DNA of 37,768 nt from Pseudomonas nabeulensis (GTDB taxonomy: Bacteria > Pseudomonadota > Gammaproteobacteria > Pseudomonadales > Pseudomonadaceae), in assembly GCF_004682045.1 (NCBI RefSeq), contig NZ_QUZT01000064.1:1-37768 (forward strand), in the 5' to 3' direction. The notes below the pieces were generated by a model. It was not told where the DNA came from. It did no database searches and saw nothing but the letters and a program-made list of their open reading frames with translations. A program made the translations under genes and the position numbers. Of this stretch, positions 25,029-31,977 are shown in pieces (the first letter of the stretch is position 1; the number at the start of each line of letters is the position of its first letter).

Positions 25029-25523
25029 ATGTTGTTTGTCGTCATGCTCGGGGGCAAGCACCCTCGGGCGAAAATCGAAGTACACGATGTGGTCTTTACC
25101 GCGGCCGATACGCTGCAAGCATGCTACCCGCAATTACGTGACGGTTGGTTTGGCAGCACCAAGGGCCTGCACATCGATGCATGGATGGCGGTTGACGGTG
25201 TGGACGGCTGGCGGGTGGAACTCAGCCACCTGGCTCCCCAGGCCAACGCGTCTCGCCTGTACTTCATCAACCTTGGGGGATATGAGGCCAACAGCTTTGG
25301 CGAGGCTCACCACTACCTGCTGGTGGTTGCCCGCAACAGCCAGGAGGCAAAAAGCAAGGGTAAACAACAGATGCTGCGTCAATGGGCACAGGCCCACACC
25401 GACGCCGTGCTTGATGTCGATGACTGCCTGCCCATTGACCTGGCGGACGGCCGCTACATTCACTTGGTGCAGGGCCCGCACCGGCCGATCATTCAGCAGA
25501 ACGACTATATCGTGCTGGCCTGA
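25029..25523 (+). CDS. DUF1543 domain protein
   Basis: 164 aa from MLFVVMLGGKHPRAKIEVHDV, the characteristic beginning of DUF1543. AGGAAG lies 8 bases upstream of this ATG; a GTG three codons earlier overlaps that ribosome site and is less likely. A second similar block, LYFINLGGYEANSFGEAHHYLLVVA, occurs in the middle. It is probably soluble and cytoplasmic. The function of the family is unknown. It is convergent with the sensor gene at 25560, with 36 bp between them and no obvious terminator. Confidence 0.85.
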   Translation: MLFVVMLGGKHPRAKIEVHDVVFTAADTLQACYPQLRDGWFGSTKGLHIDAWMAVDGVDGWRVELSHLAPQANASRLYFINLGGYEANSFGEAHHYLLVVARNSQEAKSKGKQQMLRQWAQAHTDAVLDVDDCLPIDLADGRYIHLVQGPHRPIIQQNDYIVLA

Positions 25524-25559
25524 ACCCTGCCCGGACGAACCTGTACACCTCACTGATGC

Positions 25560-26054
25560 TCAAGAGCGCGGCTGACTCCCTGCCGCCTCGACGGCTTTGC
25601 CCTTGGCTTTGGCCTGCCCACGCATATACAACGCTTCCACCAGTCGTTGCCGCTCATCCTGGGGCAACGTGCTGGCAAATTGCGCCAATGTCGCGTCCAC
25701 AAGCGCGCGAAGCGATGTGTCGGCTTCACGGGCCCTGGCCAATTCGGTGACGAGGGCATCGCGGTCCAGCGTCGGCGCCTCCAGCTGCTTGATCACGCCC
25801 ATGCGCGCCTCGCGGCCAGCCATGATCAGCGGTTGGCTGTCGGCGCGGTTATGGCGCAGCAGTTGGCGCAGTTCCTTACGCCGCTCCGGTGGCAACTTGA
25901 ATATGGCCTGACGCAAGCCATGCTGGTTGACCACCGCTTCGGCGGGCGTGACACGGGCCATCCAATGGTAAAGACCACCCGCAACGCCGCCGATCAAAAA
26001 CACATTGAGCAGTATCGAGACAAGCAACCACGGTTTGAGGGATCTGACGGTCAT
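25560..26054 (-). CDS. Periplasmic metal/stress sensor (CpxP/CnrX/ZraP-like)
   Basis: 164 aa. One N-terminal membrane anchor (about 9-32, LLVSILLNVFLIGGVAGGLY) is followed by a helical periplasmic domain. It contains FKLPPERRKELRQLLRHNRAD and the later PQDERQRLVEALYMRGQAK, typical LTxxQ-superfamily-like helical hairpins. The ATG overlaps the anti-sigma stop by 4 bp. With the sigma and anti-sigma genes it resembles the CnrH-CnrY-CnrX arrangement, in which such a sensor controls the anti-sigma factor. The signal it detects is unknown; no obvious His/Met metal cluster is visible. Confidence 0.75.
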   Translation of the reverse strand: MTVRSLKPWLLVSILLNVFLIGGVAGGLYHWMARVTPAEAVVNQHGLRQAIFKLPPERRKELRQLLRHNRADSQPLIMAGREARMGVIKQLEAPTLDRDALVTELARAREADTSLRALVDATLAQFASTLPQDERQRLVEALYMRGQAKAKGKAVEAAGSQPRS

Positions 26055-26482
26055 TGCTCGGCTTCCTCGGCATTGACGGTGAAGAGGACTTGCGCATCGC
26101 CTTGATCGAACACACTCGGCAGCACTTCGGAGGACAACATGGGCAGCGGCACGCTCAGGGAGGCTACCAGCATCCCGGTGACAATTCCGGCAATGCCCAC
26201 CCCCACGACGCTGGCAGGCGACAGCCAACGGGCATAACGCGACCAGAGCGACGCCGGTTGCGGCGCCGACCGGCGAATCTGCCGCGCCAACGCTGGATCG
26301 GCAAAGGCCAGTTGATGGCTGTCCAGTTGAGTGTCCAACCAGCGCGCCGCGTCCAACGCTTCACGGGCGACGGCGCTGCCGCTGTCCAACAGCGTCCTGG
26401 CCGATGTTTGTTCGGCTACCGGCCAGCGCTGCAAATCGGCGCCGTAGGCGTCGGCCAAATGAACAAATCGTTCGGGTGTCAT
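26051..26482 (-). CDS. Anti-sigma factor-like membrane protein
   Basis: 143 aa with a cytoplasmic N-terminus (1-88), a single membrane segment (about 90-113, VVGVGIAGIVTGMLVASL) and a short periplasmic tail. The N-terminus (FVHLADAYGADLQRWPVAEQ) and the position directly after an ECF sigma gene point to an anti-sigma role; there is no zinc-binding HxxxCxxC. Its start overlaps the sigma stop by 4 bp, and its stop overlaps the sensor start by 4 bp. It would hold the sigma factor at the membrane until released (inference). Confidence 0.75.
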   Translation of the reverse strand: MTPERFVHLADAYGADLQRWPVAEQTSARTLLDSGSAVAREALDAARWLDTQLDSHQLAFADPALARQIRRSAPQPASLWSRYARWLSPASVVGVGIAGIVTGMLVASLSVPLPMLSSEVLPSVFDQGDAQVLFTVNAEEAEQ

Positions 26483-27057
26483 GATGCTCCCCTTCCTGGG
26501 CGGGCAAGCCCGGGTGTATCGGCAAGTTGACTGCGCAATTGGCGGCGAGCCCGCGACAGCAGGCTCTCCAGCGCTTCGACACTGATATTCATCAAGGCCG
26601 CCGCGTCGATGTTCGACAGCTCCTGGTAATACTGCAACACAATGGCTTCGCGCTGGCGCTCGGGCAAGGCGGCCAACGCTGCCGCCATGCGCGCACTGCG
26701 GTCGGCGCTGTCCAATTGTTCCTCCGGGGACGGTGCGCTGTCCGCCAGTTCCAGCGCCACCTCCTCATTCAATGGGCGCTCCTTGCGTCGGCGCAGGCGG
26801 TCGTGGCACAGATTGAGCGCCACCCGGTGCAACCAGGTATCGAAACGTGCCTCGCCACTGCGCCAATTGGCCGCCTGGCGCCAGATGCGCAGGAAGCTCT
26901 CTTGGGCTATGTCCTTGGCCTCATCAGCGTCGCCGAGGATCCGACTGGCGAGTGCCAGCAATCGCGGCAGTTTGCGCTTCACCATTTCATTAACGGCTGC
27001 GGGTTCGTTGTTACCGATACGTGCCAGCAGCTCAACGTCCGGATCAGTGTCTTTCAA
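26479..27057 (-). CDS. ECF-family RNA polymerase sigma factor
   Basis: 192 aa. Region 2 (about 25-95) contains LASRILGDADEAKDIAQESFLRIW, the -10 recognition segment. Region 4 (about 130-180) contains LPERQREAIVLQYYQELSNIDAA, with SVEALESLLSRARRQLR for -35 binding. It is an RpoE-like ECF factor, not a FecI iron-starvation type. The start is a TTG with only a weak GAGA upstream; no ATG occurs until residue 25, which would lose part of region 2. The weak start may keep levels low. It is first in a three-gene operon with anti-sigma and sensor. Confidence 0.88.
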   Translation of the reverse strand: MKDTDPDVELLARIGNNEPAAVNEMVKRKLPRLLALASRILGDADEAKDIAQESFLRIWRQAANWRSGEARFDTWLHRVALNLCHDRLRRRKERPLNEEVALELADSAPSPEEQLDSADRSARMAAALAALPERQREAIVLQYYQELSNIDAAALMNISVEALESLLSRARRQLRSQLADTPGLARPGRGAS

Positions 27058-27095
27058 TCGGGCAATTCTCGGTCCGGGGGGCTAAGTATCAGGTG

Positions 27096-27407
27096 TCAGC
27101 GCATCCAATGCCCTTCACGCCAGTACCAATTGGGGCCGCGTGATTCCCAATGCCCCGGCACCCAACGTGCATTGCGCATCATCGGCTGCCAATGGCCCGG
27201 CACCCAGGCATAGGCGCCGTGTTGCCAACGCCAGTGACCACGGTCCCAGGCATAACCGGGACGTTGCACAGGCACCATCTCGACCCGCTCCGGCGGCGGC
27301 GCCTGGCGAATAATCACTTCGGTCTGGGCAAAGCTCGGGGCACTCACAAACGCGGTCAACACCAGCGGAGCAAGCAAGGCAAAACGCAATTTAGCCAAGG
27401 GTTTCAT
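27096..27407 (-). CDS. Secreted W-x-x-GHW repeat protein (YXWGXW-like)
   Basis: 103 aa. A Sec signal peptide (about 1-27, ending PSFAQ) is followed by a short linker with PPPERVE. Four repeats follow: AWDRGHW, AWVPGHW, RWVPGHW and YWREGHW. The mature protein is small, basic and rich in W, H and R, and should be periplasmic or envelope-associated. AAGGAG lies 7 bases before the ATG. It is upstream of, and codirectional with, the sigma factor operon with 38 bp between, so it may be co-transcribed. Repeats of this type have no settled function. Confidence 0.82.
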   Translation of the reverse strand: MKPLAKLRFALLAPLVLTAFVSAPSFAQTEVIIRQAPPPERVEMVPVQRPGYAWDRGHWRWQHGAYAWVPGHWQPMMRNARWVPGHWESRGPNWYWREGHWMR

Positions 27408-27629
27408 GGCAACTCCTTCAGGCAACGAACGAAAGTGCAGGTTGCTGATGGGTTGAACGGCAAGTGCCGAAAAAATCCGTCGCGGGCCACGTGATTTTTT
27501 CGCGCAGGGATCCAAAGCAGTATTGCTCAGGCATGGAGGGGCTTGATGAAATGTTTGAAAGCGGCGCGACGGATTTACCTACGCGCCAGCGTTGAAGGTG
27601 TATCGCAGGTAAAACCAAGAGGAAACACC

Positions 27630-27770
27630 ATGTACCGTCGACTTTCCATGCTGGTTGCCGCTCTGCTGATCGTCAGCCTCAGCGGCTGCATTGTCATGCC
27701 GGAACACCGCCACTGCTGCTGGCGTTATTACGGCGCGACCGACACCCCCACCCACGTGGCCAACAGTTAA
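27630..27770 (+). CDS. Tiny lipoprotein, function unknown
   Basis: 46 aa from MYRRLSMLVAALL, with AGAGGA 6-7 bases before the ATG. A lipobox is visible (LSGC, cysteine about residue 20), followed by a 27-residue mature peptide with HRHCC, which could bind a metal (inference). The residue after the cysteine is isoleucine, consistent with outer-membrane sorting. It is divergent from the GHW-repeat gene. Its stop codon lies within the same TTAA as the stop of the convergent DUF1652 gene. Confidence 0.7.
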   Translation: MYRRLSMLVAALLIVSLSGCIVMPEHRHCCWRYYGATDTPTHVANS

Positions 27771-28015
27771 CCTACCGCCGCAAACCCACGGCGCCCGGCC
27801 TTGATCTCGGTACGCAGTTCACCGATCAGGTTTGAGATGGAACGGATGCTGTCCAAACCTTCGGGGGACACGCACGTCAGCAGCAGGTCGACACGCCCGG
27901 ACTCCGGCTCAAAGATGCTGATGCGCAACGAGCCATCACTGTTTTGCGTGCAATCACACGCCAGCGGCAGAAATCCCGAAGCCATGATGCGATTGAATTC
28001 GGCGAATGAAATCAT
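27767..28015 (-). CDS. DUF1652 domain protein
   Basis: 82 aa from MISFAEFNRIMASGFLP. The pattern LPLACDCTQNSDGSLRISIFEPESGRVDLLLTC-type (shortened here) is typical of DUF1652, a small Pseudomonas-specific family. The ATG is chosen because AAGGG lies 7 bases upstream; a GTG two codons earlier touches that ribosome site. It is soluble and of unknown function. It is divergent from the diguanylate cyclase gene and overlaps the tiny lipoprotein gene stop-to-stop. Confidence 0.85.
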   Translation of the reverse strand: MISFAEFNRIMASGFLPLACDCTQNSDGSLRISIFEPESGRVDLLLTCVSPEGLDSIRSISNLIGELRTEIKAGRRGFAAVG

Positions 28016-28262
28016 GCGCACACCCTTCCCCGGGCTCCACCCAGTCGTTGTAATGGAAGCAGAGTAGATGAGGTTTTACACGGCATCTAGCGCATCACTG
28101 AAAAGTGTTATCCACGCCTCATTTCGCCCTCAAAACGCCGAAACACTGGCGCCAGAAAAGCCGTCGGGCAACCTCTCGTCTGCTTGCCAGGGCAGTGCTT
28201 GACTCGCGGCGCCGATCACAAGACGCTCTTGGCTTTTGGCCACCACTCCCCGAGCATCGTCC

Positions 28263-29207
28263 ATGAACACCGAACCGCCAAGCCAGCCCGACAGCGACGT
28301 ATACAAGACCCTGCTGGAGTCGACCAAGGCCATCCCCTGGCGCATCGATTGGCAAACCATGACGTTCAGCTACATCGGCCCGCAGATCGAAACATTGTTG
28401 GGCTGGACGCCGCAGAGCTGGGTCAGCGTGGACGACTGGGTCGAACGCATGCACCCGGATGACCGGGAATACGTGGTGAATTTCTGCGTCTCACAATCCC
28501 GCGCCGGAGTGGACCACGAGGCGGATTACCGGGCATTGACGGTCAATGGCGACTACGTGTGGATTCGCGACGTGGTGCACGTGGTGCGCAAGGACGGCGA
28601 GGTCGAGGCACTGATCGGTTTTATGTTCGATATCAGCGAGCGCAAGAAGACTGAAGAACATTTGGTGCGCCTGCAAAAGCAGCTTGAGGAATATTCCTAT
28701 CAGGACGGACTCACCGGTATCGCCAACCGACGCATGTTCGACACCGTGATGGAGCGGGAGTGGACCAGCGCCCAACGTAGCCAACTGCCGTTGTCGTTGA
28801 TCATCCTGGACATCGACTATTTCAAGCAATACAACGACCACTACGGCCATATCAAGGGCGACGAGTGCCTGCGCCAAGTGGCCCATACGCTGTCCAAGGC
28901 GGCCAACCGGCCACGGGACTTTATTGCACGTATCGGCGGCGAAGAATTTGTCTGGTTGCTACCAGAAACCGACGCGGCATCGGCCAAGCAGGTGGCACAA
29001 CGCTGCCTGCACCTGGTGCGCCAGCAGCAAATCGAACACGGCTTCTCACCCGTGTCGAACCTGTTGACCCTGAGCCTGGGGGTCGGTACCCGCATCGTCA
29101 CTCCGGACAGCCCGATACTCGGTTTTGTCGAAGCGGTCGACAAATTGCTGTATCAGGCCAAACGCAATGGACGGATGCGGGCGGAGTTTGCTGAGGGCGA
29201 ACTTTGA
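28263..29207 (+). CDS. PAS-GGDEF diguanylate cyclase
   Basis: 314 aa, soluble. A PAS domain with its C-terminal motif (about 22-130) includes YIGPQIETLLGW, MHPDDRE and FMFDISERKKTEEHL. A short coiled linker precedes the GGDEF domain (about 145-305). The active site GGEEF is intact (in ARIGGEEFVWLL), and RPRD five residues before it fits the RxxD product-inhibition site. It should make c-di-GMP under control of a small ligand or redox signal sensed by PAS. The ATG has only a weak ribosome site (CGAG); an upstream TTG is less likely. It has no partner gene here. Confidence 0.92.
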   Translation: MNTEPPSQPDSDVYKTLLESTKAIPWRIDWQTMTFSYIGPQIETLLGWTPQSWVSVDDWVERMHPDDREYVVNFCVSQSRAGVDHEADYRALTVNGDYVWIRDVVHVVRKDGEVEALIGFMFDISERKKTEEHLVRLQKQLEEYSYQDGLTGIANRRMFDTVMEREWTSAQRSQLPLSLIILDIDYFKQYNDHYGHIKGDECLRQVAHTLSKAANRPRDFIARIGGEEFVWLLPETDAASAKQVAQRCLHLVRQQQIEHGFSPVSNLLTLSLGVGTRIVTPDSPILGFVEAVDKLLYQAKRNGRMRAEFAEGEL

Positions 29208-29228
29208 CGCCAAGGTCAAATCGCGGGC

Positions 29229-29266
29229 AAAAAAAATCCCAAGTAGCTGATGGAAACTTGGGATTT
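29229..29266 (-). terminator. Strong rho-independent terminator (minus strand)
   Basis: On the minus strand AAATCCCAAGT, an 11-base loop, and ACTTGGGATTT form a perfect 11-bp stem ending in a run of eight Ts. On the plus strand only three Ts follow the stem, so the diguanylate cyclase gene is served less well. Confidence 0.85.
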
Positions 29267-29297
29267 AAAAATGCATAAACCGTGGGAGGTGAACGCC
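29229..29297 (-). ncRNA. Candidate small RNA
   Basis: About 69 bases predicted from a promoter (TTGTTA-N17-TATTAT, 29331-29303) to the strong terminator at 29229. The 5' part is GGCGTTCACCTCCCACGG, unpaired in simple inspection and complementary to Shine-Dalgarno sequences (GGGAGGTG). An A/U-rich linker and the terminator stem follow, the layout of an Hfq-dependent sRNA. It lies wholly in intergenic DNA. It may instead be only the 3' end of the transcript of the gene at 29470. Confidence 0.5.
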
Positions 29298-29302
29298 GGG
29301 CA

Positions 29303-29331
29303 ATAATAGCGACTGACCCTAGCGGTAACAA
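29303..29331 (-). promoter_or_regulatory. Sigma-70 promoter for the candidate sRNA
   Basis: TTGTTA (29331-29326), a 17-bp spacer, then TATTAT (29308-29303): 4 of 6 and 5 of 6 matches with ideal spacing. Predicted +1 at about 29297-29296. It is the best sigma-70 match I saw in the window. Confidence 0.55.
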
Positions 29332-29469
29332 GACTAATTCTTTCCTTTCGTCGGATTAAAAAAGCCGTAAGTCATTCAATAACCACACATTTTTTAAGGA
29401 GGACGACCCTATAAGTGCTACTTTTTGGTGCAACTTCCGTCGATATTTCCTTATATAAAAAATGGGTAT

Positions 29470-29733
29470 TTACTCGGGCGAGTTTGCACTTTCTGCCACG
29501 TGACCATTCAACGCGTCGCATGCAGGGTAAGTCTCGAGACTATTGGACTGCACCTTTCGAACCACACTTTCCACTTGTTGGCACAACGCCAAACGCTGGA
29601 TAGCCGCTTCACGCTCGCGGTCGACCTCGGCATTGAGCCGCACAAAATAAACGCCCAACAGCACCGCCGCGCAGAGCACGCCGACCACGAAGTAACGAAA
29701 GCTGTTGGACGGTAAATCTTCTGGGGATTGCAT
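29470..29733 (-). CDS. Small single-pass membrane protein, function unknown
   Basis: 87 aa. A short polar N-terminus is followed by one membrane segment (about 13-30, YFVVGVLCAAVLLGVYFV). A charged region LNAEVDREREAAIQRLALCQQVE of coiled-coil character follows. Two cysteines lie in the periplasmic part. The ATG is preceded by CAGGGCG. An opposing frame at 29415-29603 overlaps it, but this one has the more protein-like composition. The AraC gene lies 85 bp upstream on the same strand. The terminator at 29229 may end this transcript too. Confidence 0.6.
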   Translation of the reverse strand: MQSPEDLPSNSFRYFVVGVLCAAVLLGVYFVRLNAEVDREREAAIQRLALCQQVESVVRKVQSNSLETYPACDALNGHVAESANSPE

Positions 29734-29818
29734 GAGCGCCCTGCTCTATCTGCGAGAAACTGCGCGATTGTAGGCGGATAGAAACACAGCATTTGTCGTG
29801 GTTTTGTAAAAGCCTCGT

Positions 29819-30727
29819 CTACAACGCGTCCCCATGCGCCTGACGACGAAACTGCCCCGGTGCCAGTCCATGGGCTTTTCGGAAGCAACGGGAGAAGTAG
29901 GCCTCATCGGTAAACCCGCAACGATGGGCGATAGCGCCGATCAATTGCGCACTATTGAGCAACAACGTGCGCGCCAGTTGCATGCGACGGTCGAGTACCC
30001 ATTGAGAGAACGGTTTACCGGTTTCCTTGCGCAACAGGTGAGTCAGGTAGTTGGGTGAAAGGAAGGCGGCGGTGGCCGTATCCGTTAGGTTGAGGCTCGG
30101 CTCATGTAGGTGCTCGCGGATATAAACCTGCACCCGCGCCAATGCATCCTTGCGCCCGCGTCGCGTGGCATTGCTGGCGGCAAAGGCCTGTAGTGGCTCG
30201 GCGTACTGTTCACAGACCAGGCCTATCAGCTGGAACAGGTAGCCCTTGAGGCGCTCACGTGCGCCGAAGGTTCGGTGGGCATCGAGGTCGCGCATATGGA
30301 CGAGCCAGCCTTGCACGGTTTCGAACGCGGCGTCGTCGAGGATGAAATCCAACTGTTCCTGGAAGCGAAACGGCGACAACTCCGGCGCCTGGCCGATGGG
30401 GATGTCTTCCAGGTCCAGCGGATCACAGGTGAGTTGCGGCAGGAAAAACCCCTGGCTGAAGTTGATCAACATGAACTCGCCATCCTCGGGATGGGGAATC
30501 ACATGCAGCCGATGGGGCAGGATAAACGCCAGGGCCTTGCGCGGAAACGGCCGCACCGCGCCGCCGATATGCTGCACGGTGTCGCCGCCGAGGTTGATCT
30601 GGATCTGGAAATATTCATGGCGATGGGGACTGGTCAGCGCCGCCCGCCCGCGTTTGTCGCGGATATAGAAGTCGGGGCGGTCGCTGCGTTGTTCCATGCC
30701 GTACGTGGTCACGCGGGTGCCTGGCAT
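29819..30727 (-). CDS. AraC-family transcriptional regulator
   Basis: 302 aa. An N-terminal cupin-like ligand-binding domain (about 15-170) includes SPHRHEYFQIQINLGG. The C-terminal DNA-binding domain (about 195-300) has two helix-turn-helix units, with LSPNYLTHLLRKETGKPFSQW and IAHRCGFTDEAYFSRCFRK (shortened). The last matches the AraC signature. It starts at MPGTRVTTYGM with GAGAGC upstream; a second in-frame ATG is at residue 11. It follows the FAA-hydrolase gene by 36 bp on the same strand, so the regulator probably controls that catabolic gene or a related pathway elsewhere. Confidence 0.92.
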   Translation of the reverse strand: MPGTRVTTYGMEQRSDRPDFYIRDKRGRAALTSPHRHEYFQIQINLGGDTVQHIGGAVRPFPRKALAFILPHRLHVIPHPEDGEFMLINFSQGFFLPQLTCDPLDLEDIPIGQAPELSPFRFQEQLDFILDDAAFETVQGWLVHMRDLDAHRTFGARERLKGYLFQLIGLVCEQYAEPLQAFAASNATRRGRKDALARVQVYIREHLHEPSLNLTDTATAAFLSPNYLTHLLRKETGKPFSQWVLDRRMQLARTLLLNSAQLIGAIAHRCGFTDEAYFSRCFRKAHGLAPGQFRRQAHGDAL

Positions 30728-30763
30728 AACACGCTCTCGATTGGCCTGGGCACCACTTTAGCC

Positions 30764-31459
30764 TCAAGCCTGGCCGAGGGTGAAGCTCAACTCGCCGATA
30801 CTGTCGATACCAGCGGTGACCACGTCGCCAGGTTGCAACGCGCCGACACCTGCTGGGGTGCCGGTGAAGATCAGGTCCCCCGCCTTGAGTACGACGGATT
30901 TGGACGCATGGCTGATCACTTCGCTGACCGACCAGATCTGGTCCGCCAAGTCGCCAATCTGGCGCTGCTCGCCGTTAACCTTGAGCCAGATTTTGCCGCT
31001 GGACGGGTGGCCGATGTCACTGGCTGGCCGCAACGCGGTGGCCGGCGCCGATTCATCGAATGCCTTGGACCATTCCCACGGACGCGAGAGCTTTTTCGCC
31101 TGGGCTTGCAGGTCGCGACGGGTCAGGTCAACGCCAACGCCGTAACCCCATACGTGGGAAAAAGCCTGTTCCGGACTGATATCCGCGCCGCCCTTGCCGA
31201 TGGCCACCACCAACTCCACTTCATGGTGCAGGTCGCTGGTCAAGGGTGGATAGGCGATGACACCTTCCGCCGGCACCACCGCGTCTGCCGGCTTCATAAA
31301 GAAGAATGGCGGTTCGCGGTCCGGGTCATGCCCCATTTCCCGCGCATGTTCGCTGTAGTTACGCCCCACGCAAAACACGCGACGCAGCGGGAAACGCGCA
31401 TCGCTGTCCTGGACGGCAATGGAGGGAATTGGTGCGGGAGTGAATACGTAATCAGTCAT
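30764..31459 (-). CDS. Fumarylacetoacetate hydrolase family protein
   Basis: 231 aa from MTDYVFTPAPIPS, with GAAGAGG about 9 bases upstream. This family cleaves C-C bonds in diketo acids using a divalent metal. Metal ligands are visible in HHEVELVVAI (H-x-E-x-E) and VGVDLTRRDLQ. FCVGRNYSEHAREMG near the start and FTGTPAGVG near the end are typical. The short length and sequence suggest a fumarylpyruvate-hydrolase-like enzyme of gentisate-type pathways, but no dioxygenase or isomerase gene is nearby, so the substrate is open. It is probably co-transcribed with the AraC gene. Confidence 0.88.
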   Translation of the reverse strand: MTDYVFTPAPIPSIAVQDSDARFPLRRVFCVGRNYSEHAREMGHDPDREPPFFFMKPADAVVPAEGVIAYPPLTSDLHHEVELVVAIGKGGADISPEQAFSHVWGYGVGVDLTRRDLQAQAKKLSRPWEWSKAFDESAPATALRPASDIGHPSSGKIWLKVNGEQRQIGDLADQIWSVSEVISHASKSVVLKAGDLIFTGTPAGVGALQPGDVVTAGIDSIGELSFTLGQA

Positions 31460-31567
31460 GGGCTGTGCCTCTTCGTTTACCTGGCGCCCAGTATGAACAG
31501 CGGCGCCAGGGCGAAGTTGGACAGGTTTACGCAGAACTTGCACTGACCGGTGCAAAGTCCATCCGGG

Positions 31568-31897
31568 CTATTTGCGCGCGACCTTGTAGCGCACGCAATC
31601 CTGATAGAAACCCTGGCGAATCGCTTCGGGCTTGAGCCGTGAGCGGCTGTCGTAGGTCTGTTCGGTGATGCCCATGGCCATCATGCGCATCCACGATTTG
31701 TTGAATTTCATGGTCTGGATCTTCTGCCGCGCCGCATACAGCGATACCCCGGAGAGCTTGAGTTCCTGGGCCCTGGCGGCCGTGCCCGCGCCCCAACTGC
31801 ACATGTACTTGTCGCCCTCGCGCAGCTCCCGTGCCTGCACGGCAGCCGAGCCGCCGACCAGGGAGCAGGCGATCAGCATGATTCCAACATTGCGCAT
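31568..31897 (-). CDS. Small secreted protein, function unknown
   Basis: 109 aa from MRNVGIMLIACSLVGG. A Sec signal peptide is likely (cleavage near AVQARE). The mature part is basic, with two cysteines (YMCSWGAG and QDCVRYK) that could form a disulfide. The start is chosen because GGTGGGG lies 6 bases upstream; an ATG two codons earlier touches that site. I do not recognise the family. It lies 80 bp after the TonB receptor stop on the same strand and 108 bp before the FAA-hydrolase gene. Confidence 0.65.
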   Translation of the reverse strand: MRNVGIMLIACSLVGGSAAVQARELREGDKYMCSWGAGTAARAQELKLSGVSLYAARQKIQTMKFNKSWMRMMAMGITEQTYDSRSRLKPEAIRQGFYQDCVRYKVARK

Positions 31898-31977
31898 TTG
31901 CATCCCCACCTAACCACCTGAAAATAAACACGATTCTGGCGAGGATTTTGTTACAAAGGGGCCATTAAATTGCCTTA

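Noticed and set aside
29415..29603. 62-codon plus-strand frame starting GTG after a strong ribosome site
   Set aside because: Spacing of 11 bases is long, it overlaps the opposing membrane-protein gene, and the sequence has no domain, signal peptide or helical pattern.
30275..31546. Long plus-strand open frame (423 codons) opposite the AraC and FAA-hydrolase genes
   Set aside because: Both minus-strand genes have clear family motifs; the antisense frame has none and no ribosome site.
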